Part shown: one piece after another, positions 31,479-42,990 of the stretch
Layout of the letters: each line of letters starts with the position of its first letter
Position numbering within the stretch: the stretch's first letter is position 1
Assembly: GCA_030737835.1 (NCBI GenBank)
Contig: CM060855.1
Coordinates: 17,930,378 to 17,994,377 of the forward strand
DNA: 64,000 nt
Direction of reading: 5' to 3'
Origin: Acorus gramineus
Taxonomy: Eukaryota > Streptophyta > Magnoliopsida > Acorales > Acoraceae
Notes under the pieces: model-generated
Told to the model about the DNA's origin: nothing
The model's database searches: none
The model's input: the letters and a program-made list of their open reading frames with translations, nothing else
Translations under genes and position numbers: made by a program

Positions 31479-31676
31479 ATGGACGTGCGCGAGCTCGACC
31501 CGACAAACAGACCCTCCTTGAAACCGATCCCGCCTAGGCGAGGGGAGGTGAAGCGGACCATCTTCAGGTCCATCTTCGAGTCCCTCGGGTTCGGGCCAAC
31601 CATCGCCACCGGGAACGGCACCGTTCAGAAGGACGGGCCGGGTGATCAGGGGCGCCATGGCGGCCCAGCCCGTTGA
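31479..31676 (+). CDS. Small basic protein, PPRRGEVKR family, copy B2
   Basis: 65 residues: MDVRE, linker, core PPRRGEVKRTIF at residues 18-29, RSIFESLGF, then a glycine/polar tail. This copy has the best promoter of the family (conserved box, TATA box, short leader, GAAATGG start context). The core is identical to group A for nine residues although the DNA around it is largely different, which suggests selection on the protein. No signal peptide or membrane segment. The 3' flank has the conserved hairpin. Function unknown. Confidence 0.75.
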   Translation: MDVRELDPTNRPSLKPIPPRRGEVKRTIFRSIFESLGFGPTIATGNGTVQKDGPGDQGRHGGPAR

Positions 31677-31729
31677 TCACTTGAGTATCATCAGCTTTGT
31701 TTTGATTATTATGTTTCAGGGATGCTTTT

Positions 31730-34200
31730 TTTGTGTTTGTCAGTTCTTAGTGTTGTATTTTTTTGTTGAACACTATGAGCTGAAATTTTTTCGATGTCAA
31801 TATGTTTTGATGCCTTGTAAATTTCCAGGTTCGTGATAGCTGTTTTGGTGTATAGTTTCGCGCAATTTCACTATGGGCACCTCTATATATGTCCTAACAT
31901 TTATTAGACCAACTTAGCACTTACCAACTCTTCAATTTTCCACTGAAAAATTAGCTATTGTTGATGTTTGAAGTAGTGTTACAATCATGATACAAACCAG
32001 ATTCAAAGTACTCAGCATGAAATTTCTTTTGTTAGGTTGATGTTTTTTTTAATGGAATCTTTGACCATAGAAATAAAATTATTATTATTATTATTATTAT
32101 TTTGTAGAGAGGCACACAAGGGCTATTATTTAACACGGGTCCAAAGCCTGTCAAACTATTTTAAACTCTTGCGTGTTTATTTGTATTTCATCCCACTACT
32201 CCCTCCTCACACCAGACGTTACAAAAAAATGATCAAGTAACAAAACACATGATTAATGTTATGATTCAAGCTGATGTAAATGAATTAATTTCAAAAATAA
32301 TGACATCACTATTAAAGGTTAATGGATGAAATTTCTTCTTTGATCGATTTCCTTCACCAAGTCAGTTAAATTTTTAATTACTTCAGTCAAGACTCCATTT
32401 AGAAATGACTTTTGTGGAGCCAGGCATCCTTACCACTCAAACTACATGTCCTTTTCGGGTCTTGTCACCCATGCTGAAATGCTTATCCTTTCAAAGTTTT
32501 GTAATGTCATTTAATGATACATTGAACATGGATTAAAAGAACTATTAAACACTTCAATACCAAAAAAAAAAAATTATATATTTTTTTTAACGTTGTTATA
32601 CGTATCCTTTTTAATCTTATTTCTAGTTTTATATATTTTATTAGTCACATATATACTTAAATTAACAAATTATATGTCTAGTTAAAATTTCTTAAATCTT
32701 TAACAATGAATACATATACAATTATTAAAAATCATGTATATAATCAAATGAGTATATATATAATCTGTTCATGCACGTGGTGGGGAATTTTTACTTTGTC
32801 TTCATTGAATCATCAGAATAAAATGAATGATGTAGGTTGAAGAAAGCCTTCTGTCCAATCATCAATAAAATGCCCGTGTAAGAAATTATTTTTTTTCTTA
32901 TCTATTAAGAAAATCATGTATATAAATATCATTAATATCATTTGATGGACACGTATCATTCGCAGCAATTTAGGTTGAGTCTAATGATCTAAATCCGATA
33001 GGTGAAATCCGATTTTTATGCGGATTGAGTTTTAAAAATTAGGTTTGGGTTTGAGTTAATGAATTCAGGTTACTTATGAAAGGTTGACATCACAGACAAC
33101 CCGATCCAATCCGAACTCTTAATAGACACTCATATGATATTTAATATGAGCAATTGATACTTGATTCCCTGTTTTAATCTCCACCGTTGAATTATATTTT
33201 ACAACCTAAACCTCTCACTACCACAAGTGAGAACCTTTGCCATCCCCTTTCACTCTCTCTAAATCTATCTCTTTCAAAAAATAACCAACTGTTTGATATT
33301 GGGTCTCTCTCTCTCTCTCTCCTTCTTCAAAAAAATACCCAAAAATGGTGATGTTCCGTGTCTCTCTCTCCTTCTTCATGAATGATGGTTGTGTTGGATC
33401 TCTCTCTCTTCCTCTTTTAAAAAATACTTAAAAATCAGGTTCCACGGGTTGGGTTCGGGTTGACAGTTTTTAGCATGGGTTGGTTCGGGTTATAGTCCTC
33501 TGGTTGAAAATCGGGTTAAGGGTCGGGTTTTTGTTGAACACCTTAAGGCCACCCAAGTTGGAACCCTAGTTCCTCCAAACATAATGTGAAACTTATTCAT
33601 TCCGAATGTCATCATTAAGATTTAAGAATGTAGACTTGAAAGTCGATACTCGATTGTCTAAGATAGCCCCATCCATGTTTTTTTTTTTTTGAAGAATGGT
33701 ACTCTCAGGATTTGATTATTTAAACTCTTTCACAGAGGTGGGAGATGTTTGCCGGCTTAGCCCCATCCATGTTGACAAAGATTGCAATCTAATGGAGCGG
33801 GACACTTTGAAAACTTGAGTGTCGAAGAAGATCAATCGACCAATGGTTGGATTGAGTTTCTCGGACAAGGTGACACAATGCTCGAATGACATTGAGTATA
33901 CAACTTCACGTTTTAATCTCTCAAGAAATTTCGTTACATTGATATCTGTATACCTGTCAACTGATCAAATACGGATTGGATATGTTAATATTTGTATATA
34001 TCATATCCTAATAATTTGGATAAGAACATTAATTTTCGGATTCGCTCTCTTTTGATATGGATTGGATTCAGATATTTTTTATATAATTAACATGTTTAAA
34101 TGTTAAAACTAATTTAGATAATTAAGTAATTTATTAGAAAGAGATGAAAATTAAAATTGAAATTTTAAAGTTTATTCTCGTTTTCAAATATTATATTTTA
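31730..34200 (+). repeat. Segmental duplication, left copy
   Basis: The B2 3' flank and beyond recurs in the same order at 36719-39240. Matching points: TGTAAATTTCCAGGTTCGTG, GGTGGGGAATTT with TTTGTCTTCATTGA, GAAGAAAGCC-TCTGTCCAA, TGGTTGGATTGAGTTTCT and ATACGGATTGGATATG. No other gene is readable. A (ATT)n microsatellite is at 32078-32101 and a (TC)n at 33305-33322. 33030-33520 contains GGTTGGGTTCGGGTT words of an inserted repeat absent from the right copy. Confidence 0.7.
31741..31782 (+). other. 3'-flank hairpin of B2
   Basis: CAGTTCTTAGTGTT and AACACTATGAGCTG form 12 Watson-Crick pairs, one wobble and one mismatch, 65 nt past the stop codon. Confidence 0.65.
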
Positions 34201-34283
34201 AAATTTTAATATTAATATAATATATCAACGTTACCTTAAAAGGACACATGTTGATATATCAATGTATCAATATAATATAATAA

Positions 34284-35279
34284 CAGTACAAGAAATATTC
34301 TCTTTAGCCATGAAATTTATACCAAGGAAAAACATTTCCTAGGTAATTCTGCATATTTACCGACAAATTTTGTATTTCTTTGGTAATTGTAGGTATTTAC
34401 CAACAAAATGATTACCGGGGAACTTTTTCCTAGGTAAATATAGGCGTATTATTTATTTCATCGGAAAATATGTTCCCCCTTTTATAATATATATATAATA
34501 TATGTGCATTGCTATTACTATTACTAAGAAGACATTTTAAACCCTAAAATTAAATCCTAAATAACGCCAAAAGAGAGGAAACCATAGATCCCTTTTGTTT
34601 CACCATTTTTTTTGCAAACCTTCGTCTGTCGTCGGGATTTTCAGAGTCGTCGAGATGTTCAGTAAGCCCACATATTCTTTGAGTTGAATAACCTAAGATA
34701 ACTTTAATTCCAAGGTTGGTTGGAATTTATATACCAGTTTATTATGGCATATTTTATCAGGGGTTATTCGGGATTTTCAAACACCCTTTATCCATTATCT
34801 AAGGTTATCCAGAGGCTTATTCTCAGAACAAACGGGGGCTAAAGGAATAGATTTGAAGTGAATTAATTCTCAGGGTTGAATCGGCGATTCCAGTTTTGTC
34901 ATTATACTTTTACCAAGGAAATATTTCCTAGGTATTTATATTCTCTAGAATTTTCTCATTTTTCCTTTTCCGAGGAAAATGTAATGGTTTACCAAGGAAC
35001 AACTTGGTCGGTGATTCATTAGTTTTACCAACAAAATTTAATATTAGCAATGAAATATTTCGCCGGTAAATGTAATTTTTTTTTTTAACGAAGAAAAATT
35101 TTTCGTCGGGGTTTATTTTACCAATGAAAGTTGAAGTTTCCTTGATAAAAACATTCAACGACGCGTTTGCTGCGACAAAATTACCAAGGAAATATTTTGC
35201 CCATACAGACCTTTGCCAACGAATGTCTGACTTTTAGCCAGGAAATGTTTCCTTGGGAAAACGCTGACTTGTTGTAGTG
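34284..35279. mobile_element. Non-autonomous CACTA element
   Basis: The left end CAGTACAAGAAATATTC and the right end in reverse complement CACTACAACAAGTCAGCG are CACTA-type termini. Subterminal words ACCAAGGAAA and TTTCCTAGGTAA repeat in both orientations at each end. The core has no transposase. The flanking triplets TAA and ATA do not match, so the target duplication has decayed. Confidence 0.75.
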
Positions 35280-35284
35280 ATAAA

Positions 35285-36660
35285 CTTATCTCACACAATT
35301 TTATTCCGTGGAAGATATGCTTAAAAGGGCATCCTGAATTTTATTCAGTGATATCATGTGACACTAATAAACAAAGAACTACCTATCTGATCTCAATCTG
35401 GCCACATTTATGATTAGATGGTCACTCTTGCATTTCATGTCAAATCTGATGCAACAAATGCCATTGGTGCTAATAAAATTTCTGTTCTTCATTGGAACTA
35501 ACTGAGATTGTTAATAGATAATGCATAACCCTCAGATACCAAGCTCATCATTTATATTTGGTAGCACTTCCTTGTTGCTGTCAACTTGTATAGTGTTTAG
35601 ATCTTCTGAGAAAAAGGCTTTTTAAATTTTTTGCCCCTTTGGAATCTTGAAAGTGGCTCCATCCACAACAGGAACTTGGGAGAGTTGATATAAGAGCGGG
35701 TTAGTAACATGGGTTTCAGATCTAATCAGGGCCGACCTGACAATTAAATATTTTGATTGGGCCTTAAGCGAATTTTTAAAAGTGGGGCCCTAAATATTTT
35801 TTTAAAAAATTTTTGATTATTTGAATATTACACATAATTTTATTTTAAGTTATATATATTACAAAATAGATACATAATATTATAAAATCATTTAAATTAC
35901 AACCTTCCACATAAAAAACAATAAAAATAATAAAATTTTAATGGAATGAGAAAATTGTAATAATCATAAGAAAGAAAAATACCTTTATAAGTGGGTTTAA
36001 AATTTAAATACTATATTACTGGATTAGAGAGAAATAGTGAAAAAAGAAACGGTTTTGAGGGGAGTGAGGGAAAGAGAGAAAGTCTTAAATTCAAATTACT
36101 ATTGTTTGGAGAGATTTAGGGAGATGAGCGATTTTAAGCTTGATTTGAGAGATATTAAAGTGAGAAAGTGCTTTAAGATGCACTAATTCATTTTTTTTTT
36201 TTAATTGCCCACATCTCACTATTTATTTTTAAAATTCCATTGATAAAATGATTGAGGCCCTCCCTAGATGGGGGCCTTAGTTAATTGCTTGGTGGCCTTA
36301 TCCTAGGGCCAGCTCTAGATCTAGTCAGTACTAGATCAATCATAATTGGTTTAGCTTGGATTGATACGTGAACATTTCATGTGCTAGAAACATGAGCATT
36401 CTTTGAGGTGGTAATAACTCATTAATAGTTTAGTTCGATTACGAATTGTTCAGTTCAATTTAAGATTTATATGATTTGCACTCAGTTCAATTAAATGTTC
36501 TTTTAGATCAAATCAAAACAATTCAATTCAAAAAAAAAAAACACGCATTGCATTGTTAGCGTGTCTAGTTCAATTTAAAGATTATTCAGTTTAGTTTGAT
36601 TTATGAGTTGTTGAATTCAATTTATAGATTATTCAGGTAACCCAAAACTTCTCTCTGAAA
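35285..36660. repeat. Inverted duplication, left arm
   Basis: GTGGAAGATATGCTTAAAAG, TGATCTCAATCTGGCCACAT and ACGTGAACATTTCATG match, in reverse complement, sequence at 44960-46805. A third diverged copy is at 61330-61570. The arm is interrupted by the element at 35729-36316. No gene seen. Confidence 0.7.
35729..36316. mobile_element. Inverted-repeat element filling a site that is empty in the other arm
   Basis: Begins GGGCCGACCTGA and ends CTAGGGCCAGCTCT. It is flanked by AGATCTAATCA (35718-35728) and AGATCTAGTCA (36317-36327). The inverted arm at 45145-45155 has a single TGACTAGATCT, the unoccupied site. Class uncertain (Mutator-like by flank length). Confidence 0.7.
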
Positions 36661-36718
36661 GAATGTCTCACGTGCCCAGCATGCGAGTACGTCCACGTCC
36701 AAGCCCCCTAATATTTGT

Positions 36719-36759
36719 CAGTTCTTAGTGTTGTATTTTTTGTTGAACACTATGAGCTG
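36719..36759 (+). other. Family 3'-flank hairpin without a gene (B5 remnant)
   Basis: CAGTTCTTAGTGTT and AACACTATGAGCTG as in B2. The coding part of this copy is absent: unrelated sequence ends at about 36718, directly before the hairpin. Confidence 0.6.
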
Positions 36760-37984
36760 AAAAATTTTCATGTCAATGTGTTTTGATGCCTTGTAAATTT
36801 CCAGGTTCGTGATAGCTGTTGCACAATTTCACTATGGGCCCCTCTATGTCCTTAACATTTGAAGAAATAATATTGGTGTTTATATTATAAGATTGTAATA
36901 TATAATGGGATAAATGTCTATTTTGGAAAATCGTTTCTCCATTCACACAATGAAAAAATTCTCTCACCTTATGAAGTGAATCATTTGTTGAGTGAACCAA
37001 TTCTTATATGAATTGATGCGTGGTTGTAAGACGTATTATTAGACGTACTTAATATTTATAGATTTTTCAATTTTCAATGGAAAATTAGCTATTGTTGTTG
37101 TTTGAAGTGTCACAATCATGATATAATCCAGAGTCAATGCACTCATGAGTTTGAAATTTCTTTTGATAGGTTGGTGGTATTTTTTTTCGGTATGTAGAAA
37201 TAAGAATTTTTTGTGGAGCCAGTCATCCATACCACTCAAATTATATATATCATTTTCGGGTCTTGTCAATCATGCGGGAATGCTTATCCTTTCAAAGTTC
37301 TTAGGATCTATAAATGTCACTTAATGATACATTGAACATGGATTACTATTAAACATTTCAATAAAAATAAAAAAAACTTATATTTTTCTTTAAGTGTTGT
37401 TATGCACCTTCTTTTTCTTTTCTTTTTTCTTATTTTTTAGTCTTATTTTTAATTTTATACATTTTATTAGTCACGTATATACTCAAATTAACAAATTATA
37501 TGTTAGTCAAAACTTTTTACATTTATAACAAATGAATATATAAAATTATTAAAATATTAATTATAATATATTATTTAAAAGACATATAACAACTGAAAAT
37601 GTCATGGAAAAAAAGTGTGCGCATCACTATTTTTTTGTGATTTCTAAATTATTAATAAGAGCGCTGATACACGTAGTCCTTTCTACAGTTAGTTTGCAGC
37701 TCCATACGCTATGATAACGTAGTATGTACTGCGCTATCATAATGTATAGGTCCTATCATAATATATGATTTAATTTTTTTTTCATTTTTTCATTATAAAA
37801 AAAATATACTAATGTATATCAGTATATACTTCATTTCATACAATAACATACACTTCAAAAGATGAGTGTATGATTTAAAAAAAAAAAATGAGATAGACTG
37901 TAATTGGGATTACAAAAGGGGCTGTGTGTATCTTTTTCCTATTAATAATTAAACTTTTAAGTGGTGGGCCTCCCTATAAAAGAT

Positions 37985-38245
37985 ATATGAAAAATGATAC
38001 ACTTAATCACATTCATCAATCAAAACTCAGATCCCACATGTTTTCATTTTTTTTTAAAATAGTAAACATTATCTAATGAGATATATATTTTGATAAAAAA
38101 ATGTATGTCGCTTAATTTTGAGTTGAATGAATCCATTTTTAATAAGTGTAAAAAAAAAATTAGTAAAATATATACATCATTTAACGAAGTATATATTTCA
38201 TTGAATCTGTAACAAAATATATAGATCTGTATTTTAGACGGAGAA
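37985..38245 (+). repeat. Dispersed repeat R2, copy 2
   Basis: Shares AATGAGATATATATTTTGAT, GAGTTGAATGAATCCATTTT and TTTAACGAAGTATAT words with 28995-29265. Confidence 0.5.
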
Positions 38246-39240
38246 AAAAATTGAGTGTAGTTGTACTCGAGTATATATATAAATAAAAAATCTGTTCATT
38301 TTAATGTAGTACTCGATATATATATATATAAATATAAATGGTGGGGAATTTCTATTTTGTCTTCATTGACGTCATCAGAATTAAAAGAATGAGGTAGGTT
38401 GAAGAAAGCCATCTGTCCAACCATCATAGTTGCCCATGTGAGAAATTAAATTTTTTTACCTATTAAAAATCTCATTAATGTCATTTGATAGACATGCATC
38501 GCATCATCCTTTCAGATATAATGTGAAATTTTTTCATTCCGAAAGTCATCGCTCTAGATCGACTTGAAAGTCGATAGTCTAAGATATTCTCGTTCATGTT
38601 GACAAGCGGTAGATATCCGCTTTCGAGATAGGAATTTGATCATCGCGGGGTGAGTGGCTGCGGATACACGGATGTTCTACTAGTTTAGATGACTCATTTT
38701 ATCGAGGTTTGGACGACTTCCAAGGCCTAGGTTCGTTTGTTAATTTGCTTATAGAGTTCGTATTCTCTTTATTTTTATTTTGGATAAATGTCTATTCCCA
38801 TTCTTTTCAGAATTTATAATTTAAATTTAGTAATGAAATCAGATAGTAAACATATATCTTTCTTTAAAAAAAAATATTGACAAATGTTGGATTCTGACGG
38901 AGCGAGACACTTTGAAACACGAGTGTCGAAGAAGATTAATTGACCTATGGTTGGATTGAGTTTCTTGGACAAGGTCCCGAATGCCATTGAGTATACAACG
39001 CCACGCTTTAATCTCCCAAGGAGTTTCATTCCATTGATATTTGTCTACCTGTCAATGGATCAGATACGGATTGGATATGCTAATATCTGTATCATATCCT
39101 GGTAATTCGGATATAGACATTAATTTTTGGATTTCGATCTCTTCGGATTTATTAGATAATTAACATGAATAAATATTAACACTAATTTAGATAATTAAAT
39201 GATTTATGAGAGAGATGAAAATTAAAATTGAGATTTTAAG

Positions 39241-40287
39241 GCTTAAGGGGTTGTTTGGTTGCACTCATAATAATTGCTTCTCAGGCTTAAAGCTGAAAAT
39301 CAGCTTTAATGGTGTTTGGTAAGGGTTCAAATAAGCACATATGTAAAACCTCATTCAGCAAATTTTATCCTCAAAAATTTCAACTACCATGACCTTAGTT
39401 AAAAACTCGGCTTACGCATCCAGTGATTCGGCCCGTCTAAAAAAAGACGAGAATGCCCTCGTAACTTCATGGTATTTACATGGGGTATAAAACCAAACAT
39501 TACTGAAGAGAGCCTTCTCTCTCCTCCTTAGTTCCTACGCCGATTAAGCCATTCGAACTCTAAAAAGCGGACGATCGAGGAACCCATTCGATCCTCTTCG
39601 AAGCTGTAGTAGTTCTTTTGCGCGAAAAGGCATTCACACTGACAACCGAACAGAGTTTTCACAGATCTCTCTTGAGAAGACATTCAGCTCGTCGACATAT
39701 CTCACAGATCTCCCTCTCCCCGTCTTCAACAACCCGTTTGACAGTCCGATCTGCCCAATAGCCCCTTTGGATCTCCCTAGCCAACGATCTATGTAAAACC
39801 CACCAAATCTCCTCTGTTCATGCTAATGTTCTTCAGATCTGAACATCTTAAACTGTTTAGGGTTTCATGGAGATGAATCTATAGGTTTAGGTGGCTTGAA
39901 ATGTGTGTCTTGTGGGTAGATCAGATTCAATAGGATGTGATTGATTGCTTTTAATGTATTAAACCTGATTTAGTTAAGTGGGATTGTATCTATATTATGA
40001 TTTTATTGATTGGTGATGCATGGAATTGTGGTACTATTTCTATGTTGGATCATCCCATTGGGATGAATCTATTGGTTTGTCTTTAAAAAAATATGATATT
40101 GTTTGTTGATCTTTGAAGAAGTTTGTGTGCATTAGGAATTCCAGTATAGTCGGCAAATGAGGTTGATTGAGTTTTTTTCCTCCATATGTTTATAAAGATT
40201 CTTTTCAAAATATAGAAGCATTTATCATCCTTCATTAATGTATCAAACCTAATCTTCAGGATTTTTGTATATTGTTTTTCTTTAATA
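39241..40287. other. Spacer with a MITE-like end and a GC-richer patch
   Basis: 39245-39340 (GGGGTTGTTTGGTTGCACTC, CAGCTTTAATGGTGTTTGG) looks like the end of a hAT-like MITE; relatives lie inverted at 44700-44960. 39500-39900 is GC-richer with CTTCTCTCTCCTCC and no readable protein. Confidence 0.4.
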
Positions 40288-42987
40288 CACTGCAAGAAAT
40301 TCACGCATTAGTTGCGAAATCATTCGTAGCAAAACTTCCATATGTCGTAGCTAAAGCTCTTTCTCGGCGAAATAGGTTCGTTGCAATTATGATTGCAAAA
40401 GCCTTGCCTTGTATGGGATTCCCTTTTACTACAAAAGATATTTCGTAGTGAAAGGGATATTTCCGTAGCTAAATGGTACCATTTGTTATGAAATATTGTC
40501 GCAGCAAAATGTATCCTTTAGCTATGAATAAATTTCGCAGCAAAAGGTAAATTTTTTGCTACAAAATTAGTGCCGTAGCCCCAGGCTAGCTTTTGCTACG
40601 AAATTAATTTCATAGCAAATGATAACCTTTTTGCTGCGAGCTTTAATTTTCGCAGCAGAAAGACACATTTGCTACAAAACTTTTTCGCAGCAAAAAATCT
40701 GTAAATTTAATAAAAAAAAATTTATAGGCCTTTCCATATGAAATATTTCGCAGGAAAAAATCACATTTTCGTAGGGAAAACATTTTTTTAGTTTTCTAAA
40801 TATTTTTATATTACAATTAAATAAATATTTAATGATGACAATAATGATAAAAACAATCTATATATTAACAAAAGTAATTTATATATTACAAATTGTTATA
40901 ATATCTTTGAAAAAAAAATATAACAATAAATGCTAGGAAATGATCTCTAGAAGAGTTGGCTCTCCTTCAACAGTAGACTGGACTGCAACTGTCTTCGCTC
41001 CTCCATCTCTCACTACAAAATAGAATTTAACAATAAATTTAAAATCTCAATTGAAAATCCTTGCAACATAGGCACCAAATCAAAACACAACATAATTCCC
41101 TCTTATGCATGCAACCTCCTACTTTCAACCAACATAATAGGTACCAAATTAATAATGTCCAACAAGTATTATTATATTTTACTTCATACTTAAATGTTCT
41201 AAAATTCAGCATACCAAGAGGATCCGATGCAAATAATGTAAGTAATATTCTAAATTAAAAAAATGACAAATAAAATTTTTATGCTAAAAAAGGGTCCCTC
41301 ATATTAGATTAATGGTTAAGTGCTAACCAGACAAAGTAATTTAAAAGTCTTGAGAGTGTTCACTTTGTACAAAAAGAATGCCAAAGATTGAGACTGTAAC
41401 TAGTTTCTCCCCTCTCAATGCCCTTCTACATGTGGAACTGATCACGTATGTGTGATGGATTCAAATATTCATTTTGAAGCATTCATGAATTATATCTACA
41501 CTATCGAGCAATTGAAGGTCCATTGTAACATATACAATTTTCACGCATTTAAATTACATGGATTGATATGCCATATTTTTTCATGCCGAATTAGTAAAAG
41601 TTTCATGTAACAATACAAAAATTAGCATCAGCTTTAGATTAGCCAATTATAATAACTTAATTTGATCTCTGTCCAAACGGGGGAAGTACTGTTTATTTGG
41701 TTTAGGCTTGCTAGAAATTTGGGCTGCATATTGTTTGTGTTCGCTCCTAATATCTATGCTAAAATATGTATAAGCTTTTTTTTGCTAAAGAATACAACAA
41801 TTTGGAGTATTGTAATATTATGGGTGGTCTTTGCTCCTCTGGATTTTCTCATTTTATCTATATAAAACTAATAAATTAGTCTTGTTATATGAATAATCAT
41901 TTTATCTTTGACTATAATTTAATATAACATGTGCATGTTTTTTTTTAAATAATAATAATTTTATAAATTTGTTTTGGGCTTTGGGTTGACTTTTTATTTG
42001 GTTCGGGCTTTGGGTTTGACTTTTTATAAATTTGTGCTAGATATTGTTTAGGTTTGCTCCTAATATATACACATCATATATAGAAATAATAACTAAACAT
42101 CTAACTTGACACTGGACTCATTAAAGACAATAACCAGCGAACTGTATATAATGTCAAAATGTATATACTCAAATTTGATATCAACGAACTTTAATCAATT
42201 ACATAATATCCTCTGGAAAGGAATTCATCAAACACATGCATGATACAAATTAAAATGTCATTTTTGAATATTTAATTATAATAAACACAATTAATATAAT
42301 AAATCATCTAATTCGATGATGGAGTAGTGCGGAAAATAAAGTATATATCTAGATTGAATATACTAATTTTTATCTTTATCCATTTTTTCTATTTAGAAAT
42401 ATCTAAATAAAGAAAAATCTATATGAAAAAGGGACCTCGATCGCTCTTTGTCGAGTATAATAAATCATGTTTAAATTTTGTTATTAATGTTGAAAACTAA
42501 ATTATAGAAAGAATTTATAGTTGAAAGGATATCAGTCTGATAATGATGCAGTGTAGATCATATTTTGATTTCACAATAAATAAAATCTTCTAAAAATCTC
42601 TAAAGTCTTTTCTACGAAATTCAAATTCGCAGCTAAAAGTCATTTCTTTCGCTATGAATATCTTTGGCATAGCTAAAAGGCACATCTATTGCTACGAAAT
42701 ATAATTTCGCAGCTAAAAGGTATATCTATGGCTACAAAATAAAATTATGTAAACATAAGATCTTTTGCTATGAAATAGAATTTCGCGGCTACAAGTTATC
42801 TTTGTTTGCTACAAAGTACCAATTTCATAGGGAAAAGATATACCTTTTACAACGAAATTGAATTTCGTAGAGAAAGGTAAAATTATTTGCTACGAATTTA
42901 TTTTTCACAGGTAAAAGACTCATTTAGCTACGAAAAGTTAATTTCGCAGCTCAATGTTCGTATCTAATAATGAAATTTGTTGTAATG
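40288..42987. mobile_element. Non-autonomous CACTA element with 3-bp target duplication
   Basis: Left end CACTGCAAGAAATTC, right end in reverse complement CATTACAACAAATTTC, both CACTA-like with one base off consensus. ATA flanks both sides (40285-40287, 42988-42990), the 3-bp target of CACTA elements. Subterminal arrays of TTGCTACGAAAT and TTTCGCAGCTAAA words occupy about 40310-40790 and 42600-42960. The 1.8-kb core is AT-rich, has two related GGGCTTTGGGTT/TGCTCCTAATAT stretches, and no transposase. Confidence 0.82.
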
Positions 42988-42990
42988 ATA

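Larger units (their letters stand above)
36719..39240 (+). repeat. Segmental duplication, right copy
   Basis: Diverged direct copy of 31730-34200, about 5 kb away. It carries a direct copy of R2 at 37985-38245 that the left copy lacks. No gene seen. Confidence 0.7.
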
